In this document: positions 43,541 to 53,034 of the stretch, piece by piece
How the letters are laid out: every line of letters starts with the position of its first letter
Numbering within the stretch: position 1 is the first letter of the stretch
From: an uncultured Bryobacterales bacterium
GTDB taxonomy: Bacteria > Acidobacteriota > Terriglobia > Bryobacterales > UBA6623
DNA length: 64,000 nucleotides
Assembly: GCA_951813065.1 (NCBI GenBank)
Contig: CATOTH010000009.1
Span: 62,001-126,000, forward strand
Direction: 5' to 3'
Notes under the pieces: model-generated
Told to the model about the DNA's origin: nothing
The model's database searches: none
The model's input: only the letters and a program-made list of their open reading frames with translations
Translations under genes and position numbers: made by a program

Positions 43541-45745
43541 CTATGGCTCCGGACGCAAGTTGGAGCCGGACTCCGCTGTAAGCAGGTACCGACAAAGCTT
43601 CAAAGCCAATTCTGGTTCGTCTTGTTCCAGAAGCTCTCGGCCAGCCTGTGTCAGCGACAGGGTCTGGCACCTTTCGTCGGCGATGATCGAAACCGCCGCC
43701 GTACAGTCGCCGAATGCCCCCCGAGGCTCGAGGATGTCACCCGGACTGGACTGGAATAGCCGCTTACCTGCGGCATTGAATCCGGAGGCCGCTCCGCCAA
43801 TGAGCAATTGCGATTCCTTCTGAACGTCTCCCGACGTAACCAGTGCTGCTCCCACGTCGTATTCGCGCTGGTCCAGCCACGGCCGCAGTTCATCAGCCAG
43901 TTCTTCGAAGAGAGCCAGTTGACTTAGGTGCCCCTCCATCTCGTCTGCAACGGCCTCCAGCAGAGACTCGCCGGAATCTCCGTCACCGTCTGGCACGGCG
44001 TTCTTCGACGCGGTGATGGTTAGGTCCTCGCACTGCTCGAGGGCACTGTCCAGTTCAGCTCCCCAAAGCAAGCGGTCGAAAGCACTGCTCGGAAGACCCT
44101 GACGGAGACCCTCTCGTAGCTTCTCGGGAACCGCACTGAGGGCGATCCGAGTTCCACCCGCATGGGCATTCTGAATGAACCTGCAGAAGGCACTGACGGC
44201 CGATAGGTCGAAGCCGGAGACCGCGCTGAAATCCAACAGCATGCACACCGGAGGAGGATCGCCATTGAGGGCTTGCTTGAGGCGGGCAGCCAAGCGGTGG
44301 GCCGTGCCGAAGAAAATGTAGCCACGCAATTGGTAGGCCTGCAAGCGATGGCCTTCACGCAACAGGACGGTCCTGTCGGGAATGGATCTTTTCTTGTTAC
44401 TTTGGTGCTCACGCGCGCTGAAATTGGCCTCGATCAAATCCAATCGGCTCAAGCGCACAGCGAAAAAGACCAGCGTGGCCGCCATCCCGATGGTCACGCC
44501 CTCAAGAAAGCCGAACATGACCGTCGTGATCAGAATCAATATCACGATGAACAAGTCTTCGTGCGGTAGCCTCCGCAGGTTCTTCGAAAACCATTCGTTC
44601 AGCATCGAGACGCCGGTAAACACCACGATTCCCGCAGTGACCGGCACGGGAATCACACTCACCAGGCCATCGCCGAGAAAGAGCCCGCAACCCACCAGTA
44701 GGGCAGCGAAAGCCCCGGTCATCCATGTCTCGGCCCCGAACATGCGGCTGCGAATCGTGACGGCGACCAGTTGACATCCTGGCGGGCCTCCTCCGATACC
44801 CGCGATCAGGCTCGCGAGACCGGCCGATCTGAATTCCTTGTTCCAATCCAGTTCGACACTTGCAATCTGTTCGAGGCCACCCACATTCATCACCACGCAA
44901 ATCAGGGTGATCAGAACTAGCGTGATCATGTTCGGTGTCTGCTTGGCTAAGGCGATCCAATCCACTTGCCCCAGTTCACTGGCGTCAACGGGGGGCCATA
45001 GAACCCGTTCGGCGGTGCCGGAAAACAGCAACCCCGCCGACCTCGCCGCATCGCCTGAGATGCCCGACAGATCCAAGACTACGTGGTACAGCCCGGCGAC
45101 CAGCACGAAACTTACCGGGAACAACAAGATATGGTTCCATCGCTTCGTTGCGACTAGTAGGCCGACCGCAAACGCAACGCCAGGAGCCCAATTCCACAAC
45201 GTCAAGGGGTCGAAGAGCCGAGGAAGCGATTCCCAGTCGAACGGCACTCCCATCATCGACAGGCCGGCCAAGCAGAGGATTCCTCCTGTACCGGCGAGGA
45301 ATCCGCCGGCCACAGGATACGGGATGAATTGCATCATGTTGGAGAGTCGGAAACGGCTGATGGCCAGGAAGCAGAGACCGGCCGCCACAGCGCTAAGCGC
45401 CACAGTGGCAAGCGTGGTAACCCACAGCGCTTCGCCCTGTGCTTCCATCGTTGTGACGATTGCGATCAGCGCCATCGCAGTCGCGGTCGGTGGCGCAGAG
45501 ATCGCGCCACGGTAGCCGCTGGTCATGGCGATCACCAAGCTGACGACGGCCATCGAGAAAAGAAACAAGCCAATTCCGGAGCTGCGGAATGGCTCCAGGC
45601 GGCCGGAAAAAACGATTGTTCCAAGCGCGTTTCCGATGATGATCATGTTCGAGCCGGTAACGCATCCCACAAAGATTGCGGCGAAGACGTTCGCCTGACG
45701 GGAGTCGGCAACGAGATCCGATACGAACTTCTTGACTGTTGACAT
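43541..45745 (-). CDS. SulP-family anion transporter with STAS and cyclic-nucleotide-binding-like domains
   Basis: 734 residues from the ATG at 45745. The open frame extends further upstream, but that part is not protein-like. About residues 20-430 form the SulP membrane domain, with NMMQFIPYPVAGGFLAGTGG, the MNVGGLEQIASVELD segment and AGIGGGPPGCQLVAVT. A STAS domain follows (about 470-590) with LLDFSAVSGFDLSAVSAF, the site phosphorylated in anti-sigma antagonists. The last 110 residues look like a cyclic-nucleotide-binding fold (ELADELRPWLDQREYDVGAALVTSGDV...). The transported ion could be sulfate, bicarbonate or another anion. The tail suggests control by a nucleotide second messenger, but I do not see the full phosphate-binding cassette, so ligand binding is uncertain. 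Confidence 0.87.
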   Translation of the reverse strand: MSTVKKFVSDLVADSRQANVFAAIFVGCVTGSNMIIIGNALGTIVFSGRLEPFRSSGIGLFLFSMAVVSLVIAMTSGYRGAISAPPTATAMALIAIVTTMEAQGEALWVTTLATVALSAVAAGLCFLAISRFRLSNMMQFIPYPVAGGFLAGTGGILCLAGLSMMGVPFDWESLPRLFDPLTLWNWAPGVAFAVGLLVATKRWNHILLFPVSFVLVAGLYHVVLDLSGISGDAARSAGLLFSGTAERVLWPPVDASELGQVDWIALAKQTPNMITLVLITLICVVMNVGGLEQIASVELDWNKEFRSAGLASLIAGIGGGPPGCQLVAVTIRSRMFGAETWMTGAFAALLVGCGLFLGDGLVSVIPVPVTAGIVVFTGVSMLNEWFSKNLRRLPHEDLFIVILILITTVMFGFLEGVTIGMAATLVFFAVRLSRLDLIEANFSAREHQSNKKRSIPDRTVLLREGHRLQAYQLRGYIFFGTAHRLAARLKQALNGDPPPVCMLLDFSAVSGFDLSAVSAFCRFIQNAHAGGTRIALSAVPEKLREGLRQGLPSSAFDRLLWGAELDSALEQCEDLTITASKNAVPDGDGDSGESLLEAVADEMEGHLSQLALFEELADELRPWLDQREYDVGAALVTSGDVQKESQLLIGGAASGFNAAGKRLFQSSPGDILEPRGAFGDCTAAVSIIADERCQTLSLTQAGRELLEQDEPELALKLCRYLLTAESGSNLRPEP

Positions 45746-46040
45746 GGAAGCGTCAGCTGGTTTCTTGCGAGGGTTAAGTCGCGGTGCGATTGTAGATGGA
45801 CTTGCGGCTATCGGTCTCGACGTCCACCGCGCGTACGGGCTGTTTGCGGCATCGCATCGTGACTCGCGAGGGCAGGCTCCTTCAGCCACAGTCGCTTGCC
45901 GTGAGCCGAGAGCGGCCCAGGTTGGAGTCATGACTGCTCATCTAGAGTAGCGTCACGGTGTGGGGCGGCAGGTCGCGCCTACGCTGGAATCCACGTTGAA
46001 GGAGTTGCCCCGTCGTGCCGGCAATCCTTGACTTGACCGG

Positions 46041-47177
46041 CTAGTAGAGGATCCGGCCGCCTGATCCAAGGCGAATCGCACGGTCCGCCCACTTGACCGT
46101 GCGGCCCGCGAAGCTCCAGAGCCACACCGCGCAAGATGCCAGGTCGCAGGCCGGCAAGAGCCAGAGGCTCCGCGCTATGCCTCTACACCCGACCTGGGAA
46201 CTCGCGACCGCAGCCGTAACTGCCTTGAGGACGAAGGCCATCACAGCCAATGGCCACCAAGCGCTCGGCACGATGACCATGGCTAGCAATGCCCAGATCG
46301 AGCCAAATCCCACGAATAATCCTGCATGCCCCATCGGGCGTTGCATCCGGATGGTCCTGGACCACCGAACCTGGCGTCTCCACACGTCTCTCCAACCGTC
46401 ATTGGAGGGCAACTCCGTGACAACCACGACGGACGAGATCTTCACGGCGAGGCCGGTTGCCGCGATTCGATTGCCGAGTTGGTAGTCGTCCCCGATGAAC
46501 TGCCTGATGGTGCCGAAACCCCCGATCTCCTCGAGCGTCTCGCGCTTGAATGCCAGGGTTGCTCCGAGGGCAAAGCGGGTGCCTTGGAGCCAGCGAGCCA
46601 GAAGCACTTGGCATGGGAACTCCGCGTTGATCCAGAGCCTCTCCAGACGCGATGCCAGGCCGGAGCCAGTTCTGGCGCGGTACAGGCAGGTCGCCAAGCC
46701 GGCATTCGGACGCCCGAGATCGGTGCAGATGGCCCTCAAGTACTCGGACGGCACTCGAATGTCCGCGTCGCTTACCACCCAGACCGGTTTCCGAGCATGC
46801 AAGGCCAGAGCCTCCAGGGCTTCGACCTTTTCGTTGCTGCCTGTCGAACGCTCCGTGCAGTCGACCGCAATGATCCTCAAGTGCGGGAACTCAGCTTGGA
46901 TGATGCGTACCGCATTTCGGACTTCTTCGTCGGCCGAGCCGGCACCCACCAGAATCTCGAAGTCCGGGTGTTCCTGAGTCGCGAAGGATCGTAGCAGGTC
47001 TTCGAATTCTGGTCCCGCGCCTGCGGCCGGTTTCAGGATCGAGACCCCAGGGCAGTCAGCGGGTGCCAGAAGGCTTGGAAGCGGCCGCCTCCGAAACCGA
47101 CCGACCGCGACCAATGCAGCCAAAGAGTAAGCGCACGAGACGGCGATCAAGCCGCCTAGGGGCAGCGTCGGATCCAC
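46041..47177 (-). CDS. hpnI: Hopanoid glycosyltransferase HpnI (ceramide glucosyltransferase-like, GT21)
   Basis: 378 residues with a GTG start. An N-terminal helix anchors the protein. The catalytic domain shows SILKPAAGAGPEFEDLL, the first aspartates in VVSDADIRVP, GDDYQLGNRI and the RRQVRWSRT motif (D1, D2, D3, (Q/R)xxRW of processive family 21). Two or three membrane helices follow at the C-terminus (about 285-355). HpnI adds N-acetylglucosamine to bacteriohopanetetrol. It agrees with the hopanoid operon 19 kb away, although it is not linked to it. It lies six bases after the stop of the Gfo/Idh/MocA gene and is probably co-transcribed with it. Confidence 0.9.
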   Translation of the reverse strand: MDPTLPLGGLIAVSCAYSLAALVAVGRFRRRPLPSLLAPADCPGVSILKPAAGAGPEFEDLLRSFATQEHPDFEILVGAGSADEEVRNAVRIIQAEFPHLRIIAVDCTERSTGSNEKVEALEALALHARKPVWVVSDADIRVPSEYLRAICTDLGRPNAGLATCLYRARTGSGLASRLERLWINAEFPCQVLLARWLQGTRFALGATLAFKRETLEEIGGFGTIRQFIGDDYQLGNRIAATGLAVKISSVVVVTELPSNDGWRDVWRRQVRWSRTIRMQRPMGHAGLFVGFGSIWALLAMVIVPSAWWPLAVMAFVLKAVTAAVASSQVGCRGIARSLWLLPACDLASCAVWLWSFAGRTVKWADRAIRLGSGGRILY

Positions 47178-47183
47178 GGCAGG

Positions 47184-48257
47184 TCAAGCCACTCGCTGTG
47201 CGTCTCTTTGCGCGACGAGGCACAGTTCCGCGGCTTTGAACGTGTGCTCTTGGGACATGGCGTTTTCGGTTCGCTCCAGGCAGTCCAGGATGAGTTGCCC
47301 GAAGAATGGAAACCCGACAGTGTTCTTCGTCGCTATCCGTCGCTCTTGTTTGCCGTCCACTAGGTACAACTGGTCCGAATCCGCGTCCCGCCCAATATCA
47401 AGGTATTTTCGGAGTTCGATGTATCCGCCGGTTCCGAGGATGAAGGTGCGCCCGTCACCCCAGGCCCCCAGCCCGTCGGGTGTGAACCAGTCAACGCGGA
47501 AGTAGTTGGTCGCTCCGTTGTCGGCGACCAGCGCCGCGTCGCCGAAATCCTCCAATTCCGGGTGATTTGGATTGTTGTAGTTCGCGACACGGCTGGAAGT
47601 GACCGTCGCATCTCGGGCGTTGCTGAAATGCAGGAACTGCTCGATCTGGTGGCTGCCGATATCGCACAGAATGCCGCCGTACTGCTCGAAGTTGAAGAAC
47701 CAGTCCGGGCGCGATGCCGCGCTGAGCCGGTGAGGTCCCATCCCGATCACCTGCAGCACTCTGCCGATTGCCCCCTCCTCGATGAGGTTTCCAGCGTAGA
47801 TCGAGCACTCGGTATGCAGACGCTCGCTGTAGTAGACCGAGTATTTCTTTTCCGTTGCTGCGACCTGCTGTTTGGCGCGCTCGAGTTGCTGCAAGTCCGT
47901 CATGGGTGCCTTGTCGGTGAAGTAGTCCTTCCCATGCGCCATCACGTCGCATCCGAGCGCGCACCTTAGGTTCGGCACGGCAGCAGACGCGACGAGGCGA
48001 ACTCCGCCGTCCTGCAGGATCTCGTCCTTGCTGCGCGCTGGACGTGCCTGGGGAAACGTCTTGACGAATCGCTCAACTTTTGCGGGGTCGGGATCGTAGA
48101 CCCATTTCAAGTCGGCTCCTGCCTCGGTCAGGCCGTTGCACATCCCGTAGATGTGGCCGTGGTCAAGTGCCAACGCAGCCATCGTGAACTCGCCAGGCTC
48201 GACCACGGGTCTCGCGCGGCCCTGCGGTGCGTAGTTCATGCCGTCGGATTTCTGCAT
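47184..48257 (-). CDS. Gfo/Idh/MocA family oxidoreductase
   Basis: 357 residues from the ATG at 48257; starts at 48239 or 48182 (MAALALDHGHIYGM) are also possible. The N-terminal Rossmann-like half has ALDHGHIYGMCNGL and VRLVASAAVPNLR. The EKP motif of sugar dehydrogenases is changed to DKAPM. The second half has GPHRLSAASRPDWFF, the His-rich CDIGSHQIEQFLHF and GTGGYIELRKYLDIG. It is likely a sugar or inositol dehydrogenase-like enzyme, but the substrate is not known. Because hpnI follows within six bases, it might supply or modify a sugar for hopanoid glycosylation; that is inference. Confidence 0.86.
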   Translation of the reverse strand: MQKSDGMNYAPQGRARPVVEPGEFTMAALALDHGHIYGMCNGLTEAGADLKWVYDPDPAKVERFVKTFPQARPARSKDEILQDGGVRLVASAAVPNLRCALGCDVMAHGKDYFTDKAPMTDLQQLERAKQQVAATEKKYSVYYSERLHTECSIYAGNLIEEGAIGRVLQVIGMGPHRLSAASRPDWFFNFEQYGGILCDIGSHQIEQFLHFSNARDATVTSSRVANYNNPNHPELEDFGDAALVADNGATNYFRVDWFTPDGLGAWGDGRTFILGTGGYIELRKYLDIGRDADSDQLYLVDGKQERRIATKNTVGFPFFGQLILDCLERTENAMSQEHTFKAAELCLVAQRDAQRVA

Positions 48258-48370
48258 TGCATTCGATTGTTGCAAAGTCTGCGGGCCTCCCTCGTTCCGC
48301 GCCCGGCCTCGCTACCTATACTCGAAAGAGAGACGGTCGTTCCGAAACGCGGAAGGGCTCGGGGGAACGA

Positions 48371-49261
48371 ATGGCAGCGCAGGAAAGCCAATGGAAGAGC
48401 TGGGTGGGAATGGCGGCGGCATGCGGGATGGCATTGCTGTGGCTGACGGCCGGGCTTTGGAAGTTTTCCGACATTTCCGGGTGGCAGCTCAAGCTGACCC
48501 AACTGCTCGTGCCGGTTCAGCTGAGCCTCGCCGGGACGCTTGTTGTAGCCACGGCCGAGGTCGGCGCAGCAGTGCTGCTCTTGCGCCCTTCGTGGCGGCG
48601 CTGGGGGGGCTGGTTGTCGGCTTTGCTCTTGGTCGGCTTCATGGCCTACATGGGCGTGAACTACGAAACGCTCCAAGGCGCTGACTGTTCATGCTTCCCG
48701 TGGCTCGAGCGAGCTGTCGGTCCGGCCTTCTTCTGGAGTGACGCCGCGATGCTGGCAGCTTCGCTCCTTGCGGTGCGGTTTTCCGATCCCCCAACGGACC
48801 TGCGGCGCGCGGGGATTGTTGCAGTTGCCCTTGTTGCGTTCGCCGGGGTAATGCTCGGCGTTGACCGTCTGGGATCGCGTTCTGGAGGCGAGATGCGGGC
48901 CACGATCACCGCCGACGGTGGTCCCTACAATCTGGGCGAAGGCAAGGTCTTCCTGTTCTTCTTCAATCCAAGCTGCATGCACTGCCTGCATGCCGGCCAG
49001 ACGATGTCCAAGTACAGCTGGCGGGCGGACTTTGTCGGCCTCCCGACGCAGGATCCGGACTGGGGGCCCGGCTTCCTTCAGGACGCCGGCCTGACTGGTG
49101 TGAAACTGTCGCCGGACGTCGCCATGCTGCGCGAGACGTTTGAGTTCCAGGACGTCCCTTACGGTGCCTTGGTTGACGAAGGGACGATCGTCAACACGCT
49201 GATGTTCTGGGAGGAGCCGGAACTGAGCGAGACGCTCCGGGATCACGGGTTCATCGACTGA
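48371..49261 (+). CDS. MauE/DoxX-like membrane protein fused to a thioredoxin-like domain
   Basis: 296 residues from the ATG at 48371, preceded by GGGGAA. Residues 12-165 form five or so membrane helices in the order of MauE/DoxX proteins (LLWLTAGLWKFSDISGWQ at the start), with a conserved loop cysteine pair C106-S-C108 before FPWLERAVGPAFFWSDAAM. The C-terminal 120 residues are a periplasmic thioredoxin-like domain: KVFLFFFNPSCMHCLHAG has the redox pair C202-x-x-C205 and FQDVPYGALVD contains the cis-proline. MauE helps to form disulfides in methylamine dehydrogenase; the fusion suggests a self-contained thiol relay similar in idea to VKOR-thioredoxin fusions. The target is unknown. Confidence 0.83.
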   Translation: MAAQESQWKSWVGMAAACGMALLWLTAGLWKFSDISGWQLKLTQLLVPVQLSLAGTLVVATAEVGAAVLLLRPSWRRWGGWLSALLLVGFMAYMGVNYETLQGADCSCFPWLERAVGPAFFWSDAAMLAASLLAVRFSDPPTDLRRAGIVAVALVAFAGVMLGVDRLGSRSGGEMRATITADGGPYNLGEGKVFLFFFNPSCMHCLHAGQTMSKYSWRADFVGLPTQDPDWGPGFLQDAGLTGVKLSPDVAMLRETFEFQDVPYGALVDEGTIVNTLMFWEEPELSETLRDHGFID

Positions 49262-49365
49262 CCCTGAGAACGGGCTGGGTTTTCGCAAGGCACTATCATT
49301 TCGGTTTGGCGCTACCTCGAACGATTCTCTGCAAGCTAAGCTCCGAGGCCGTCGGCTACGTCACC

Positions 49366-49899
49366 ATGGCCAAGGTCGCGTCCGTCCAGTTGACCGTGGA
49401 GGAACTGGCGGGCAAGATCATCGGTGTCTGCGGCAAGAACGGCCCGCGACTGGCAACCATCCTTGCCCGAGGCTCTCTGGTGAGCGGTGAGACCCGCTAT
49501 CGGTGGCCACCTGTCGAGGCCTCGCCAGAGGAGATTGCAGGGCTTTTGGAACAGTTCCCCGACTACGATCCAAACCTTGCATTCGATGGCGCCCGGTGCG
49601 TCCGCATGGTCTTTCGCGACTACCGCGGGGAATTCGAGATCACGCGCGAAGCCGGCAGCCAAAAACGGATGTTTCGCCGCAACAGCTTTTGGGACGGCGC
49701 GCTGGCAGCACTCGGCCTGCTCGATCTTCGCTGTGAACGCTACTCCTACTCGGAGCAAGCAGATGTGTTTGTGGCGGAGTTGCCACTAGAGGTCAGGCGG
49801 ACCCTGGCCCAGCTCGCGCAACGCTTGCGGTATACCGCGCTTGAAGCCCGCCTCAATTCGTTGGGGTCAGACCACGTCTCGCTGTACACGCGACGCTAG
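49366..49899 (+). CDS. Conserved-looking hypothetical protein
   Basis: 177 residues from the ATG at 49366; the open frame begins at 49306 with a TTG. The protein is soluble and charged, with no signal peptide, membrane helix or motif that I recognise. It has a helical start (VQLTVEELAGKIIGVCGKNGPRLATIL), a central beta-like part (CVRMVFRDYRGEFEITREAG) and a helical end (EVRRTLAQLAQRLRYTALEARLN). It follows the MauE-thioredoxin gene on the same strand and runs towards the receptor gene on the other strand. No function is proposed. Confidence 0.6.
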   Translation: MAKVASVQLTVEELAGKIIGVCGKNGPRLATILARGSLVSGETRYRWPPVEASPEEIAGLLEQFPDYDPNLAFDGARCVRMVFRDYRGEFEITREAGSQKRMFRRNSFWDGALAALGLLDLRCERYSYSEQADVFVAELPLEVRRTLAQLAQRLRYTALEARLNSLGSDHVSLYTRR

Positions 49900-50050
49900 C
49901 TCGCCGATGCAAGCCTCGGTATTCGATGTCAGATTCTTGATGGCCAGCGACACGAGCCTCGCGGCGACGGAAGCAATGTTGCTCCCAGGAAGTGGCTGTT
50001 GTCCCGCCAGACCCCGATCACATGTCTCGATCCTGCTCCAGTTGCCGGCC

Positions 50051-52723
50051 CTACCATGCGAATTTGATCTGGAAGCGAAACGTGCGCCCGTCATTGAGCG
50101 TGTTGTTGATCTGGCTGAAGTTGAGCGTTGCGAGGTACTTCCCTGGTTCGGCGAATTGCGGCGTGTTGAAGAAATTGATGGACTCTGCGCGCAGTTCCAT
50201 TGTCCATTCCGGTCCTATCGCGAAACGCCGCGAAAGAGAAGCATTGACGTTCGCGATCTTCCCCTTTCGGAACGTGTTGCGACCAAGGCTGCCGGCCTGC
50301 TCCGCGGGTGCATCGATGAAGCGGAACGCGCTGCGTGGAAGGAGCGTCTCGGAGGTGTCGGGTGAGCCGACGACCCGACCCTGCACGGTGGGGTCTAGCA
50401 GCATCGGCCGGTCTCCCAGGCGCCCGTCGATGTTGCCAAAGCCCGGGCCGTCCGAACCTGACTCGATGGTGAAGGGCGTCCCGGACTTAAGGAGCGTAAC
50501 GCTCGAGAGCGTCCAGTTGCGCAACAACTTGCCGACCCAGCCCGCGGCCATGCCGCTCGGTACGGAGTAGCCGGCCTGCAACAGAAAAGCATGTGGTTGG
50601 TCGAAGTTGCTGAGACCTTTTAGGTCGCGGTGCGACTCGTGTTCCGTCTGGGATACCGCGACGCGAGCGTCGGGCCCGGAGGCCGTATTGGTGTAGGAGC
50701 CGCCCAAATCGAGGGACTTGCTGAACCAGTAGGAGGCTGTCAACGAAAGGCCACGCCAGTTCGGTGCCGCCAGAGTTGCGCGGCCGGCGTCGAAGTAGCC
50801 CCGCGATCCATTGTGGATGAAGAGATGCTCGAAAATGCTCTGGTCGGCGCGGCGGTCGTGGAGATTCCTGACCGTCGACACTATTCCCGGCACTTCTCTT
50901 CCGCGATTGAAAAAGTAGGTGATGAACAGCTTGTGGGCTCGGCTGCCCACATAGCCTAGTTGAAGGCGCCAGTCAGAGGCGAGCTGCCTCTCCCAGCTGA
51001 AGTTGTATTGGTGGGCATACGGCACGACGAGGTCCGGGCCGGGCTCGATCAGGCTCGAGCGGGCCGTCGGGTCTCGCTTGGAGTGGTCGATCAGGGAACG
51101 GTATGTGGCGATGTCGGGCCGAATCAGAACAGATGTCACAGTGTGGGGTGCGTTGAGACGGGCCTGCCCGAACGTGACCGGGAACAGTTCCCCGTAGTGT
51201 GAACCAAAGTTGCCCCGCAGCACTCCCACCTCCGCTGGCAGGCGATACGCGAAACCGAACGAGCCTCCGAAGTTGTTCAGATCGGAATCCATGCTCAGTT
51301 CGGTCCGTCCGGTCACATCGATCGGACGCGAGAACGGCTCGTAGCGGATCCCGAGGTTCAGCTGGAGGCGATTGGTGGCCCGCCAGCGGTCGCTCAGGAA
51401 GAAGCGGTTGGACCAATTGCGAAAGCCCCGGTACGTTGATCCCAGCGAGACGATCAGCCGGTCGGGTAGACCCAGTCGCAAGTTCGTGATCGCGTCATTG
51501 CCGAAGTTCGCGTTGAACACGAGAATGCCGCGACCTCCGTCAGTTTCCTCGCCGTTGTATTGCAGGCGCGTCAAGGACAGGCCGAGAGTGAGGTTATGCC
51601 TGCCTCTCGAGTGCATCAATGTGGCGGCTTGGCGGAATCTGTTCTGCGCGCGGTCGATCGGGATGATGGGGGACGGACCGAGAAGAGTGAGATCCCGGCC
51701 GGCGAAGTAAATCGGGCCTAGCGCCTCCTCTGCTGGAAGCAAGAGGGATCCGAGCCGGTCGAATCCGGTGGAGAGTTGGACTGATGTGGCGGGTGAGAGT
51801 GCGCGGCTCCACGTGATGCGCGCAGAGTGGGACTTGGTGTCAGTGTCGGGATTCTGACCCTGGACGAGTTGGAAGGCGTCAACATCCTGACCAGTCCATG
51901 CATAACGCAGCGACAGTTTGCCACCGGCGACGCCGTCTCGGTCAAGCTGAAAGCGGGCGCCGTCGGTGTTGATGACCTGCAAGCTATTGGCGTTGTGCGC
52001 GCGGGCGGCAATGTCGGGCCGGTTCGGGGGCACATTCGGATAGCCATCGAGGAGGCTCTGAACGGTCGCGCGCGCGGCGGGGTCGATGGTCAAGGGAGTG
52101 CGTTCCTCAGGCAAGGGAATAAGGACGTTGCCATTGACATTTCCGCGGATCTTGTTCTGCGAGACACCGAGGGTCACGGAGCCCAGCCGACCCAAGGGGG
52201 CGGCGAGGTTGACGCCGTAGAAGTTCTCCCGGGCAGGCTGGACCGGCCCGACCTGGAAGAATGAACGCGCGGAGAAGACGCTGTTGTTGTGGCGCCAGAA
52301 CAGGTCTCCGTGGAATCCACCGCTTCTTCCGGGCGGGACGTGCACCGGAGCCGTTGGCGGCTTGCCGTACTCAGAGCCGAAATAACCCCTCTCAACGGCG
52401 AACTCCGTGACGAGCGTGGCCGTCGTGCCGAGGCGGATGTTGAGTTCCTTCAGTGCATTGTTGTCTACGAGGTTGAACTGGACGTTCTCGTTGCGTCGGC
52501 CTTCGCCCTTGTCCGAGTCGGTCTCACCCAACAGGTTGATGTTCGTGCGCTCGGCCCCGTCGGCGTCCGAAGGAGCGCTGTCCGAGGCTGTCTGCTCGGT
52601 CTTGGATTCCGGATTCCCAGAGTCTGGAGCCGACGGTTGACTGACGGCATTCTCGGCCAACCCGGTGGCCGCTAGCAGCACGGTCGCGACGAGCCCGACA
52701 GATGATGGATACGGTCGTCGCAT
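50051..52723 (-). CDS. Oar-like TonB-dependent outer-membrane beta-barrel protein, copy 2
   Basis: 890 residues. A signal peptide (LVATVLLAATGLAENAVSQ) is followed by an acidic linker and then the same conserved segment as in copy 1 (RRNENVQFNLVDNNALKELNIRLG, here cut short). The barrel shares SARSFFQVGPVQPA, GYVGSRAHKLF, YWFSKSLDLG, FDQPHAFLLQAGY, KSGTPFTIESGSDGPGFGN and NTFRKGKIANVN, and ends in an aromatic (IKFAW). As in copy 1, neither a carboxypeptidase-regulatory domain nor a normal plug is visible. It lies upstream of the dehydratase/symporter genes, so uptake of the same nutrient is possible. Confidence 0.85.
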   Translation of the reverse strand: MRRPYPSSVGLVATVLLAATGLAENAVSQPSAPDSGNPESKTEQTASDSAPSDADGAERTNINLLGETDSDKGEGRRNENVQFNLVDNNALKELNIRLGTTATLVTEFAVERGYFGSEYGKPPTAPVHVPPGRSGGFHGDLFWRHNNSVFSARSFFQVGPVQPARENFYGVNLAAPLGRLGSVTLGVSQNKIRGNVNGNVLIPLPEERTPLTIDPAARATVQSLLDGYPNVPPNRPDIAARAHNANSLQVINTDGARFQLDRDGVAGGKLSLRYAWTGQDVDAFQLVQGQNPDTDTKSHSARITWSRALSPATSVQLSTGFDRLGSLLLPAEEALGPIYFAGRDLTLLGPSPIIPIDRAQNRFRQAATLMHSRGRHNLTLGLSLTRLQYNGEETDGGRGILVFNANFGNDAITNLRLGLPDRLIVSLGSTYRGFRNWSNRFFLSDRWRATNRLQLNLGIRYEPFSRPIDVTGRTELSMDSDLNNFGGSFGFAYRLPAEVGVLRGNFGSHYGELFPVTFGQARLNAPHTVTSVLIRPDIATYRSLIDHSKRDPTARSSLIEPGPDLVVPYAHQYNFSWERQLASDWRLQLGYVGSRAHKLFITYFFNRGREVPGIVSTVRNLHDRRADQSIFEHLFIHNGSRGYFDAGRATLAAPNWRGLSLTASYWFSKSLDLGGSYTNTASGPDARVAVSQTEHESHRDLKGLSNFDQPHAFLLQAGYSVPSGMAAGWVGKLLRNWTLSSVTLLKSGTPFTIESGSDGPGFGNIDGRLGDRPMLLDPTVQGRVVGSPDTSETLLPRSAFRFIDAPAEQAGSLGRNTFRKGKIANVNASLSRRFAIGPEWTMELRAESINFFNTPQFAEPGKYLATLNFSQINNTLNDGRTFRFQIKFAW

Positions 52724-53034
52724 CAGGCTCTACAATCCTATCAACGGCCCGGGAGTCACCGCGTTCGGCGCGCGTGCACGCCACAAGCCGCATGTCGACA
52801 ATGCAAAGCCAGGGAACTGAGTGCTGCATGCTGCAGGGTTGAACCGGAGGTCCAGTCAGCGGTAGGGAGAGGCACTGCAACAGAAGTTCGCGATCAAGCA
52901 GGTGGGGAGGAGAATACGGCATCCAAGGGCGAAACGTCGGATGCCACGGGCCTGCGAAGAGCCAACACCGGCCTGCGTTTAAACCGTGACTGCCCGTGAA
53001 CCGCTAGGTCACGGACGGAGTCGGGAGATCACAG
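52724..53034. other. Intergenic region, 0.3 kb
   Basis: Between two minus-strand genes. No gene, RNA or clear regulatory site is seen; the promoter of Oar-like copy 2 is expected here. Confidence 0.4.

Noticed and set aside
47184..48275. Bacteriohopanetetrol-related oxidation as the firm role of the Gfo/Idh/MocA protein next to hpnI
   Set aside because: Only adjacency supports it, so it is kept as a hypothesis and not used as the product name.
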